Assembly (NCBI GenBank): GCA_002732905.1
Contig: NVTC01000002.1
Span: 32,445 to 40,385, forward strand
Reading direction: 5' to 3'
DNA length: 7,941 nucleotides
Origin: Robiginitomaculum sp.
GTDB taxonomy: Bacteria > Pseudomonadota > Alphaproteobacteria > Caulobacterales > Maricaulaceae
A model generated the notes under the pieces. The model had not been told where the DNA came from and ran no database searches. It saw only the letters and a program-made list of their open reading frames with translations. The translations under genes were made by a program, and so were the position numbers. This document shows, in pieces, positions 1 through 5,889 of the stretch (positions within the stretch are counted from its first letter, which is position 1; each line of letters begins with the position of its first letter).

Positions 1-690
1 AGCACCATGTTGAATATTTGCTGTAATATTGCAGATTTTCCGGCTGTTTTAGCTGTGGCTGAAAATTATGATAATATGTACGCATCCGTAGGCACGCATC
101 CCCACGAAGCTAAAGAAAACCCTGACATAAAACCGAGTGATATCATAGCCTTAAGCGCGCACGATAAAGTCATCGGCATCGGTGAAACCGGGCTTGATTT
201 TCATTACAACTATTCAGACGCTGACGTTCAATATGCTAATTTCCAAGCCCATATAGAAGCATCACGGACAACGGGTCTGCCGCTTATCATTCATAGCCGT
301 AATGCTGATGAGCAAATGGCGGATTTACTGGAAGCAGAAATGAAAAAAGGTGAATTCCCGGCGCTTCTACATTGCTATACGGGCGGCGCAAAACTGGCCG
401 CACGGGCTGCTGATTTGGGGTTATATTTCTCTATGTCTGGCATATTGACCTTTAAAAACGCCCATGAGTTGAGAGCAATCGCCAAAACACTCCCAGAAGA
501 TCGTTTGCTCATTGAAACGGATTGCCCGTATTTAGCGCCAATGCCGCACCGTGGGCGCCGCAATGAACCGGCGTGGGTTGTAAGGGTTGCTGAGGATTTG
601 GCTCTGCTTAAAAATTGGAGTTTTGAAGAAACTGCTGAACGTACTACAAATGCGTTTTTCAACCTATTTAGCAAGGCAAAAAGGCCGTAA
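1..690 (+). CDS. tatD: TatD-family metal-dependent hydrolase (3'-5' DNase), 5' end missing
   Basis: The frame is open from the first base, and TatD proteins normally have about 40 more N-terminal residues carrying the HxHxD metal motif, so the gene starts upstream of the window; the ATG at base 7 is internal. Counting from that Met, the metal and catalytic residues of the TIM-barrel family are present: THPH near 30-33, Glu60 in GETGLD, His96 in IIHSRN, His122 in LLHCYTGG and Asp172 in IETDCPYLAP, followed by HRGRRNEP at 181-188. Known members are cytosolic DNases that remove deoxynucleotides from single-stranded or damaged DNA ends, or act in D-aminoacyl-tRNA quality control. The stop lies 1 base before the next start, so the two genes are almost certainly cotranscribed. 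The pair is a conserved host arrangement and marks this side as chromosome. Confidence 0.95.
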   Translation, partial: STMLNICCNIADFPAVLAVAENYDNMYASVGTHPHEAKENPDIKPSDIIALSAHDKVIGIGETGLDFHYNYSDADVQYANFQAHIEASRTTGLPLIIHSRNADEQMADLLEAEMKKGEFPALLHCYTGGAKLAARAADLGLYFSMSGILTFKNAHELRAIAKTLPEDRLLIETDCPYLAPMPHRGRRNEPAWVVRVAEDLALLKNWSFEETAERTTNAFFNLFSKAKRP

Positions 691-691
691 C

Positions 692-1537
692 ATGAATGAT
701 GAAACCATAAAACATAATTTGCAAATCACTATACTTGGTTGCGGTTCTAGCGGCGGCGTGCCGCGTGTTGGTGGTGATTGGGGCGCTTGTGACCCGTCAG
801 AGCCCAGAAATATGCGTTTGCGGAGCTCAATCTTGGTTGAATATTGGCAAGGTGAGGGGGTTGATATCCCTTCCGAAGACAAGCGTACTGTTGTGCTTAT
901 TGACACGTCTCCTGATCTTCGCACCCAATTATTAGCCGCAAACACCCAGCATGTTGATGCGGTGGTTTACACCCATGACCACGGCGACCAAACTCACGGA
1001 ATAGACGATTTACGGGCAATAGCTTATCGTCAGGGTGCGCGTATCAAAACCTATATGGGTTCCCCAGACCAAAATGATATCTCGATTCGCTTTAAATACT
1101 GTTTCGTAAAGCCGGAAGGTCGCATGCATCCACCTATTCTTGATTTGCAAGATTTTATCAACGGCGGCGATACTATAAGTATTTCTGGTCCCGGTGGTGA
1201 GCTTCCGGTGACTGTCTTCGAAGTTGGGCACGGCAATGTAAATGCTTTTGGATTTATTTTTTGCGGGAAAATTGCTTATACGCCTGATGTGCATACAATC
1301 AGTGATAATGTCCTAGAGCAGCTTACGGGCATTGATACATGGATCTTAGACGCACTGCGTTACCACAAACATCCAACACACGCTCATATGGACCGCAGTC
1401 TACACTGGGGCGCGCAAACTAGAACCGGTAAACTGATATTCACCAATCTCCATATTGATATGGACTACCAAACGCTCAAGTCCGAACTCACAGGAAAACA
1501 TGAACCGGCATATGACGGCATGGTAATTGCAATATAG
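692..1537 (+). CDS. MBL-fold metallo-hydrolase, PhnP-like
   Basis: A 281-residue metallo-beta-lactamase-fold protein. I chose the ATG at 692 because it follows the tatD stop by 1 base, has AAAGG upstream, and is followed shortly by the family's N-terminal strand ITILGCGSSGGVPRVGG (12-28). Longer in-frame starts would lie inside tatD. Visible motifs are the GCGSSGG loop, LIDTSPDLR (69-77), a metal motif His95-x-His97-x-Asp99, His180 in VGHG, Asp199 in YTPDV, ILDALR with Asp220, and His253. HGIDDLR (102-108) marks the alphaproteobacterial branch. Relatives include PhnP, a phosphoribosyl cyclic phosphodiesterase, but the substrate here is unknown. The residue after Asp99 is Gln100, where the canonical HxHxDH motif has His, a ligand of the second metal. 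The neighbour is tatD, and no Pho or Phn genes are visible. Confidence 0.92.
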   Translation: MNDETIKHNLQITILGCGSSGGVPRVGGDWGACDPSEPRNMRLRSSILVEYWQGEGVDIPSEDKRTVVLIDTSPDLRTQLLAANTQHVDAVVYTHDHGDQTHGIDDLRAIAYRQGARIKTYMGSPDQNDISIRFKYCFVKPEGRMHPPILDLQDFINGGDTISISGPGGELPVTVFEVGHGNVNAFGFIFCGKIAYTPDVHTISDNVLEQLTGIDTWILDALRYHKHPTHAHMDRSLHWGAQTRTGKLIFTNLHIDMDYQTLKSELTGKHEPAYDGMVIAI

Positions 1538-1738
1538 TGTTTGAAAACAGTGGTATAGGGACGCTTGTACAGATCCGGCTTTGCAGTCTGCACATTTGGT
1601 AGATGTACACATTAAGAGAGTTCACTCAAAACCGAAAAAGAAATATACTCGCTCCAAGATACTTGATTTGAATTTTAAGCTGCGCTAACACTTGATTTGA
1701 GTTTTAAGTTGCACTATCGCATTTTGAAAGGTCAAAAT
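1538..1738. other. intergenic region before the membrane-protein gene
   Basis: About 200 bases separate the metallo-hydrolase stop from the next start. I see no tRNA-like cloverleaf, no convincing terminator after the hydrolase gene and no gene. The 3' half carries the tandem repeat listed separately. The base composition becomes AT-rich towards 1738. Confidence 0.6.
1661..1716. repeat. 27-bp imperfect direct repeat, two copies
   Basis: Copy 1 is 1661-1687 and copy 2 is 1690-1716, a period of 29 bp. They agree at 24 of 27 positions; the shared pattern is ACTTGATTTGARTTTTAAG then YTGCRCTA. The second copy ends 22 bases before the membrane-protein ATG. Each copy contains TTGATT about 17 bases before a weak -10-like hexamer (TAACAC, TATCGC), so tandem promoters or a regulator site are possible, but neither is shown. 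Confidence 0.8.
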
Positions 1739-2764
1739 ATGAGTTACGAACAGATAGCGGCGGCTAAGCCAGCAAAAAAATCGCAAATCTTATCTGATAA
1801 AAAACTCTTTCTGTTCCTTTTGGCGATTGTCACTATATTTCCATTGATATTTATACCCTCAACATCTGCTTTTCGGGCAGAGGTAAGTAGTATTGACAAT
1901 GTGTTTAGGCTATTATTGCTAATGAGTACCATGCATGTGGGTTTAACTGCCTATTTTTATCTTGATAACCAATATCGCTCACAAGTATTTGATAAATGGA
2001 AATATTATATTGGTTTTCCAGTAACATTAATTGTTTGTGCCGGACTGCTTACGGGATTTTCCCCAAAGTGGGGTTTGATCTATTTAATGATATTCTATCA
2101 TGCGTGGTTACTCTATCATTATGGCAGGCAAAATTATGGAATTTTGGCGTTTACTGCTATATCTACGGGTACAGGCAGGCCAATGTTATTGGAGCGCATC
2201 GCTTTACATTTAGCCCCCATTGGAGGAATATGTGCATCCTATAAAGTTTTGGGTCAGTTTAAAAAGTCAGTGCTATTTCCTTATACCGACTTACTGCAAA
2301 ATATTGGAATATTGCTCACAATAATCGCTTTGATATGCGCCATATACAGTTCTGTATATCAATTCAGAAAACACCATTCGTTGCAAAGACCCGCGATGTT
2401 AATGTTGTTATCCTGCTTTTACCTTCCAACTTTTTTCTTCAACAATTATGTTCAAGCCGTTATGGGGTATGCCATTGCACATGCATTACAGTATTTTGTC
2501 TTTATGTCATTCCTTGCGACTGGAACAAACACAAAAAGGCCAATGCATTCTCTGATTGTTTTAATTGGCGGTATGTTAAGTACTTGGGGTTTAATTCTTC
2601 TGACAAGAGAAAAAGGTATCTGGGGAAGTTTCGAGCCTTTTGTGCCTGGTATTGGTATTGGGCTAATCATGTGGCATTTCATAATGGACGCAGGATTTTG
2701 GAAACTTAGCGTGCCTTGGCAAAGAGAACAGGTAATAAGTAGAATACCATTTATATTTAAATAG
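1739..2764 (+). CDS. polytopic membrane protein of unknown function with conserved-looking His motifs
   Basis: 341 residues from the ATG at 1739, which has GAAAGG 7 bases upstream. An in-frame TTG at 1697 lies inside the direct repeat and is less likely. The N-terminal 20 residues are polar, followed by about nine or ten hydrophobic spans (near 22-40, 56-75, 90-106, 111-125, 150-170, 186-207, 217-235, 240-260, 269-288, 300-316). Histidines sit at or next to spans in short aromatic motifs: MHVGLTAYFYLD (65-76), YHAWLLYHYGRQNYG (120-134), AHALQYFVF (247-255) and WHFIMDAGFWKL (312-323). Such spaced membrane histidines are typical of metal- or haem-binding integral membrane enzymes, but I do not recognise a characterised family. 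It is AT-richer than the two genes before it and stands alone, so it may be an accessory gene. Whether it belongs to the host or the adjacent element is unclear. Confidence 0.85.
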   Translation: MSYEQIAAAKPAKKSQILSDKKLFLFLLAIVTIFPLIFIPSTSAFRAEVSSIDNVFRLLLLMSTMHVGLTAYFYLDNQYRSQVFDKWKYYIGFPVTLIVCAGLLTGFSPKWGLIYLMIFYHAWLLYHYGRQNYGILAFTAISTGTGRPMLLERIALHLAPIGGICASYKVLGQFKKSVLFPYTDLLQNIGILLTIIALICAIYSSVYQFRKHHSLQRPAMLMLLSCFYLPTFFFNNYVQAVMGYAIAHALQYFVFMSFLATGTNTKRPMHSLIVLIGGMLSTWGLILLTREKGIWGSFEPFVPGIGIGLIMWHFIMDAGFWKLSVPWQREQVISRIPFIFK

Positions 2765-2798
2765 CGTAGCTTCAACTTACACAGAGAAAAAGCCCATT

Positions 2799-2826
2799 TG
2801 TTCTCATAATATAAATTATGCGCCAA
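2799..2826. other. dif-like XerC/XerD site, candidate integration boundary
   Basis: Read on the + strand: left arm TGTTCTCATAA (2799-2809), central TATAAA (2810-2815), right arm TTATGCGCCAA (2816-2826). Against the reverse complement of the E. coli dif site, recalled from memory, I count 7/11, 5/6 and 8/11 matches, 20 of 28 in total, with a near-continuous core from CATAA to TTATGCGC. The layout of two 11-bp arms around a 6-bp centre fits dif. It lies between the apparent host genes and the first element gene, as expected for an element integrated by host XerC/D. The XerD-like arm is degenerate beyond CATAA, so a chance AT-rich palindrome is possible. Confidence 0.45.
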
Positions 2827-2828
2827 AA

Positions 2829-2854
2829 CGTTTAAGTTTATTCGAGCGTTTAAG
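2829..2854. repeat. pair of CGTTTAAG direct repeats upstream of the HTH gene
   Basis: CGTTTAAG occurs at 2829-2836 and again at 2847-2854, 18 bp apart, 55-80 bases before the ATG of the helix-turn-helix gene. The location suits operator half-sites for autoregulation. No convincing -35/-10 pair could be assigned. Confidence 0.5.
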
Positions 2855-2909
2855 GCATTTCTTTACAATGTTTTGCTATCCCTCTTTTCAAAAAGCTGGG
2901 GTGCGATAA

Positions 2910-3356
2910 ATGTTTGATATTCAATATGAAAAAGTGTGGTCAAAAACGACTTGTTTGCTTATGGCGCAAAACTTGAGAAAAATGGCAGATAGGTTCGATT
3001 ATCAGGCCGATCAACTCGATCAATTGCGCAATTATATACCTATTGAAAAACACGACCTTACACCCGTTTTAAAGGTCGTAAATTTCATCTTAAAACAGCC
3101 AAATCATGCCGCAAAAAAAAATGTATTAATTCGCGAATATTCTTCAATTTACAATCTTGATAGCGTCCAAGTTGATCGTTTATATGAAATACAGGTGCAA
3201 AGATTGCGCCGCGAATCAATCGAAAACAAGAAAAGAACGGCTTTAATTATGCATTCAAAAGGTAAAAAATCAAAAGAAATTGCCCGCGCTCTTGCTTTGA
3301 CCCCTGCCCGTATTTCGCAGATTATCAGTAAACATAAAAAAGCTATGACCTTCTAG
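2910..3356 (+). CDS. small DNA-binding protein with sigma-region-4-like helix-turn-helix, putative element regulator
   Basis: 148 residues; the ATG at 2910 follows a GGGG-containing purine stretch that can act as ribosome binding site. Residues 10-45 are polar and heptad-like (LRKMADRFDYQADQLDQL), suggesting a helical oligomerisation segment. Residues 72-102 could form one tri-helical unit (IREYSSIYNL then VQVDRLYEIQVQRLRR). A classic helix-turn-helix follows at about 118-142: GKKSKEIARALALTPARISQIISK, similar in shape to region 4.2 of sigma factors and to LuxR-type HTHs. It is the only regulator-like gene in the window, lies just inside the dif-like site and converges on the - strand virion operon. 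I infer that it controls the element, for example late-operon activation or lysogeny, but its direction of action is unknown. I do not recognise a named family. Confidence 0.75.
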   Translation: MFDIQYEKVWSKTTCLLMAQNLRKMADRFDYQADQLDQLRNYIPIEKHDLTPVLKVVNFILKQPNHAAKKNVLIREYSSIYNLDSVQVDRLYEIQVQRLRRESIENKKRTALIMHSKGKKSKEIARALALTPARISQIISKHKKAMTF

Positions 3357-3384
3357 GTGCAAAAAATTGCATTAAGTAACTTAT

Positions 3385-3417
3385 AACTAATTAGGCCAAT
3401 TTTTGATCTAATTAGTT
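3385..3417. repeat. 10-bp perfect inverted repeat containing two CTAATTAG palindromes
   Basis: AACTAATTAG (3385-3394) and CTAATTAGTT (3408-3417) are perfect inverted copies separated by 13 nt. Each arm contains CTAATTAG, itself a palindrome, so the site is also two identical 8-bp palindromes 21 bp apart, i.e. on the same face of the helix. This favours a double operator over a terminator; the stem is AT-rich with no clean T-run. Confidence 0.75.
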
Positions 3418-3419
3418 TG

Positions 3420-3517
3420 TTGACACGATATAACACATATACCGAAAATAAGATTATGTGCTCCATTGACACGGTGAACGACTAAGCTTGAAAAATTCGT
3501 TCAGTTGTCCATTGACA
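3420..3517. repeat. three TTGACAC words at exact 46-bp spacing with interleaved inverted repeats
   Basis: TTGACAC occurs with first bases at 3420, 3466 and 3512, exactly 46 bp apart; the last two are preceded by TCCA. Between them are inverted repeats CACATA/TATGTG (3434-3439 and 3455-3460) and TGAACGA/TCGTTCA (3475-3481 and 3497-3503), both with 15-nt spacers. With the preceding 10-bp inverted repeat this gives three modules of inverted repeat followed by TTGACAC. TTGACA is also the -35 consensus, but I find no matching -10 boxes. Confidence 0.7.
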
Positions 3518-3540
3518 CCTATTCCCGCCAAAATCAGCGC

Positions 3541-3570
3541 ATAAAAAAACGGCCTCAAAAAAAGGCCGTT
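3541..3570 (-). terminator. rho-independent terminator of the virion-gene operon
   Basis: On the - strand, the stem AACGGCCT (3570-3563) pairs with AGGCCGTT (3555-3548) across a 7-nt loop and runs directly into seven T residues. It lies 28 bases after the last - strand stop codon. Read from the + strand there is no following T-run, so it is directional. Confidence 0.92.
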
Positions 3571-3597
3571 AGATCTGCTCATGTTTTTTTGAAATAT

Positions 3598-3762
3598 CTA
3601 CTTAAATTGACCTTTTTTCTTGCCTGATTTGTGTCGCGGTCTACGTTTTGCCGCCCGTGACAATTTAGCCCGATCAGACTTGCCCATTTTAGACTTTGCA
3701 GATTTCCGCTTACGCGCCGCCGCAAGTTTTGCTTTTAGAGCTGCGCTCATTTTTTTCGCCAT
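3598..3762 (-). CDS. very basic 54-residue protein, putative DNA-condensing protein
   Basis: 54 residues, about 40% Lys/Arg with only one acidic residue (Asp30). It starts MAKKMSAALKAKLAAARKRK and ends RPRHKSGKKKGQFK. AAAGGGA precedes the ATG at 3762, and the gap to the previous stop is 2 bases. Composition resembles histone-like tails, protamine-like proteins and the small basic packaging proteins of tailless viruses. As the last gene of the virion operon it may neutralise or condense genome DNA in the particle, or bind membrane lipids. It has no predicted membrane span. Function is inferred from charge only. Confidence 0.8.
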   Translation of the reverse strand: MAKKMSAALKAKLAAARKRKSAKSKMGKSDRAKLSRAAKRRPRHKSGKKKGQFK

Positions 3763-3764
3763 GA

Positions 3765-3938
3765 TTATTTTCCCTTTTTGCTTAAATATACGCCAACTGT
3801 GACCGCACCAAGCCCCGCTAGGAGCATTTTGTTATTATCTAGGTTATTGTCGCCAAAAGAGCCTAGTAGCTTGTCCCTGAGCACGTCTGCGAGCACCAAC
3901 AGGACGCCCGCCCCTATAACTATGTTTGAAGTTTTCAT
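3765..3938 (-). CDS. 57-residue protein with two membrane spans
   Basis: 57 residues. Its ATG at 3938 overlaps the previous stop in an ATGA, with AAAAGGA just upstream. Two hydrophobic segments, about 5-20 (NIVIGAGVLLVLADVL) and 38-52 (MLLAGLGAVTVGVYL), flank a polar Asn/Asp-rich loop (27-36), and the C-terminus is basic (SKKGK). This hairpin layout suits an inner-membrane protein of a virion or a small pore-forming protein. The close coupling on both sides and the ribosome binding site make it a real gene despite its size. No homologue is recognised. Confidence 0.8.
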   Translation of the reverse strand: MKTSNIVIGAGVLLVLADVLRDKLLGSFGDNNLDNNKMLLAGLGAVTVGVYLSKKGK

Positions 3939-4075
3939 TTTAATCCTTTTCCTTTTGGTTTAGGCCATAAATGGGTTTCAATTACCGATACCCGCTTGTC
4001 AATTCTCCAACCTACAAACAAGATCACGCCCACAACCGGTGTGCTTCCAAACAATTCTAAATAAATTGCTTCCAT
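3935..4075 (-). CDS. 46-residue single-span membrane protein
   Basis: 46 residues. The ATG at 4075 shares its A with the upstream TAA (TAATG), and its own stop overlaps the next start (ATGA), so translation is coupled on both sides. One hydrophobic stretch at about 12-23 (TPVVGVILFVGW) is followed by a basic tail (RIDKR, then PKPKGKGLK). The short acidic N-terminus and positive C-terminus predict the N-terminus outside and the C-terminus in the cytosol or on the DNA side of a virion membrane. No homologue is recognised. Confidence 0.75.
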   Translation of the reverse strand: MEAIYLELFGSTPVVGVILFVGWRIDKRVSVIETHLWPKPKGKGLK

Positions 4076-4371
4076 TATATTGCGGCAACTTTAATTTTCG
4101 GGCGTTCGTATTTACCAAAAGCCGTATTTGCTTTCTTGTCACGAGAAGTTCGTTTCGCCGCAGTAGCGGGCTTCTGTGCAAGTTTGTGTTTATGCCTTAC
4201 GCCCAGTTCTACGGACTTAACCCGTTCTTTGGTTGCCTCTACATCAACGTCACCATCTTTGTTAATAACAGCGTTGACAGGACGTTTAGTGGGGTCGCCG
4301 CCAAAGTCATTCTGAAACGTAACCATAACGCTGTTTGTTCCTTTGTCGTATCCATCTATTATATGGGCCAT
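4075..4371 (-). CDS. 98-residue protein of unknown function with basic C-terminal half
   Basis: 98 residues; AAAAGGA lies upstream of the ATG at 4371, 12 bases after the spike stop. The N-terminal half (1-45) is polar with strand-like segments (NSVMVTFQNDFGG, PVNAVINKDG). The C-terminal half is rich in Lys/Arg (VRHKHKLAQKP, KRTSRDKKANT, KYERPKIKV), with no membrane span. Directly after the spike gene it could be a spike partner, a chaperone or a nucleic-acid-binding virion protein. I do not recognise the family. Confidence 0.8.
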   Translation of the reverse strand: MAHIIDGYDKGTNSVMVTFQNDFGGDPTKRPVNAVINKDGDVDVEATKERVKSVELGVRHKHKLAQKPATAAKRTSRDKKANTAFGKYERPKIKVAAI

Positions 4372-4383
4372 AGTATTTTCCTT

Positions 4384-5601
4384 TTAAGCTGCTATCCAGC
4401 CATGAGATCGCGCCCTAGCCAGTAAAGCGTTAAGTTGTGTGATTGCAGACGCCGCATCCGTAGCATCGGCAACCGCCGCGCCTTGTGCGCCTAAGACTTG
4501 AATGCCGTCTACATTATATCCGCCCGTAATATGTATGTCACCATCACGGAATGCATAAGTAGCGTATGCTGGTAGGATATTGCCAGATGTCACTGCGCCA
4601 TCTTCAACAATCAATTCTAACCCTACGCCGCTCCCGCCGTTTCTAAAGGCGTAAGCACCATCTGTAGATTTGCGGGCTTTCCATACGCCACCGTTTAAAT
4701 AAGCATTTAATCCGATATACTGGCCGGCGTTAAAAAGATTGCCATTCCTAAAATCGTCCATAGTCAAAACACCCTGCGAAGGTGTCATTCCGTGAACAAG
4801 ATCAGTATCAACACCTGATCCTGCACCGTCGTTGCCTGGATGGTACACCTTATTTCCGCCCGCCGCGAATATATCACCGTTTGCTGTGATATTACCTGTA
4901 GCAGTTAAGCTGCCAGATGACATAGAAAAGGTAAATCTTGAGGCGACATTAAACTGCATAACGAACAGCCCAGCCGTGATGTTTAATATACTATTGGTGC
5001 CGTCATGGTAAAGTTGCATCTCTCCGTTGTTACCAAACTGCGCTTTTACATTGTCATTATACGTTTGTGTTGCAGACCAATTTGAAGCACTACCCAACCT
5101 ACCGAATTGTGTTGGTGCTAACCCTTGGAATAAATCCGTATCTACCCCTGACCCCGCGCCGTCAACGGTCAGTAATTTAGTCAATACATCGGCAGCGGTG
5201 TAATCGTTATCCGTTATGATCTCGTTACCCGCGATAAACCCTTGTGTAGAGTTTAGATACGTGGAAGAGCCAAATATGCGTATCTCACTTGCGACCCTTA
5301 ACGCATCCTGAAAATAGAAATACGACGACGAGGTGGAAAAGTCGACCGAGGTTACATCTGAAACAACTGTAAAACTACCATTAGCACCTGATGCAATATT
5401 TAAAGCACCTTCAGTACCGACAAGACTTAAGACTACATCATCTGAAAATGAAGCTGTAAGTGTCACTACTCCAAATGTAGACCCGCCCTGTACTTCCAAC
5501 GCGCCCGCAATTATTCCACCCGTTTTCAGCAAATAAGCTCCCATCACCGTTGCAGACGATGGTGTTAATGATGTTTCTCCAGCATCTAAAATTCCAACCA
5601 T
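4384..5601 (-). CDS. receptor-binding spike / tail-fibre-like protein
   Basis: 405 residues; the ATG at 5601 overlaps the previous stop (TAATG) with GAGGT upstream. Low-complexity, beta-prone and rich in Gly/Ser/Thr/Asn, typical of trimeric phage fibres. Fibre-type signatures are visible: QLYHDGTNSILN (196-207), ASGSLTATGNITANGDI-like steps near 228-244, KVYHPGNDG (251-259), and a module DGAGSGVDTDL present twice (147-157 and 258-268). It ends in TDAASAITQLNALLARARSHGWIAA-type sequence (381-405); similar ITQLNALLA-x-R ends occur in other phage fibre proteins and may form a C-terminal coil or trimerisation end. No tail genes are near, so I infer a vertex spike on a tailless particle, the role of PM2 P1 or PRD1 P2. 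The host receptor is unknown. Confidence 0.82.
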   Translation of the reverse strand: MVGILDAGETSLTPSSATVMGAYLLKTGGIIAGALEVQGGSTFGVVTLTASFSDDVVLSLVGTEGALNIASGANGSFTVVSDVTSVDFSTSSSYFYFQDALRVASEIRIFGSSTYLNSTQGFIAGNEIITDNDYTAADVLTKLLTVDGAGSGVDTDLFQGLAPTQFGRLGSASNWSATQTYNDNVKAQFGNNGEMQLYHDGTNSILNITAGLFVMQFNVASRFTFSMSSGSLTATGNITANGDIFAAGGNKVYHPGNDGAGSGVDTDLVHGMTPSQGVLTMDDFRNGNLFNAGQYIGLNAYLNGGVWKARKSTDGAYAFRNGGSGVGLELIVEDGAVTSGNILPAYATYAFRDGDIHITGGYNVDGIQVLGAQGAAVADATDAASAITQLNALLARARSHGWIAA

Positions 5602-5888
5602 TAGATTACCTCAACCACAAGATCGGGATTAGTCGCACCGGATAATTCCAATGTAATTTTTTCCGCTCTGCCCGCTATGACTATGCGTTTTTTGGGATTG
5701 CCAAAGCTATCTACATTAGTTTCATTAAACGTCCCGCCGTCAACCACTTGCGCCTGTATTGTGCCAGCCGAAGCAAAAATATTTAGATCACCGCCGCCGT
5801 AATCACCATCAACATAAATAGTGATTAAATCGCCTTTAAAATCTTTGGTGATAAAGTCTTTTTTACCGTTTGCATCAAATCTTGCCAT
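5601..5888 (-). CDS. small beta-rich virion-associated protein
   Basis: 95 residues from the ATG at 5888, which is preceded by GGAG and starts 1 base after the holin-like gene's stop. An upstream in-frame start at 5927 would overlap that gene by 38 bases and is less likely. The sequence alternates short strands and turns (LITIYVDGDYGGG, TIQAQVVDGGTF, KKRIVIAG, KITLELSG, LVVEVI), a pattern seen in small phage proteins with a beta-sandwich that sit beside fibre genes. No membrane span. It may be the base or capsid connector of the spike encoded immediately after it. No specific family is recognised. Confidence 0.78.
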   Translation of the reverse strand: MARFDANGKKDFITKDFKGDLITIYVDGDYGGGDLNIFASAGTIQAQVVDGGTFNETNVDSFGNPKKRIVIAGRAEKITLELSGATNPDLVVEVI

Positions 5889-5889
5889 T

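Larger units (their letters stand above)
3357..3540. other. convergent intergenic region with modular repeats
   Basis: No gene is visible between the HTH gene and the terminator of the - strand operon. The stretch carries three inverted repeats alternating with three TTGACAC words (listed separately). A small TGCAA/TTGCA hairpin with a 4-nt loop (3358-3371) directly follows the HTH stop, but it has no T-run after it and is a poor terminator. Confidence 0.7.

Noticed and set aside
587..691. N-terminal extension of the metallo-hydrolase from an upstream in-frame start
   Set aside because: It lies inside tatD in another frame and precedes the normal N-terminus; the ATG at 692 has a ribosome binding site and fits the family.
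1538..1640. tRNA or tRNA remnant as attachment site
   Set aside because: No T-arm consensus or acceptor pairing could be found.
2452..2826. - strand frame of 124 codons
   Set aside because: Mostly antisense to the membrane-protein gene and with no ribosome binding site; the spans of the + strand frame make better sense.
3358..3371. Terminator of the HTH gene (TGCAA/TTGCA hairpin)
   Set aside because: Five-bp AT-rich stem with no following T-run.
3420..3450. TTGACA words as ordinary -35 promoter elements
   Set aside because: No acceptable -10 hexamer at 16-18 bp for any of the three, and the genes on both sides converge on this gap.
3434..3464. Second dif-like site (arms resembling ATATAACACATA and TTATGTGCTCC)
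   Set aside because: The arms are separated by about 14 nt, not the 6 needed for XerC/D synapsis; better explained as one of the inverted repeats of the array.
3420..3517. CRISPR array
   Set aside because: The shared words are only 7-11 bp, the intervening sequence is structured, and no cas genes are present.
3620..3963. Two overlapping + strand frames of about 60 codons
   Set aside because: They are antisense to the well-supported small - strand genes and have no ribosome binding sites.
5333..5536. + strand frame of 67 codons
   Set aside because: Antisense shadow of the spike gene, with no upstream signals.
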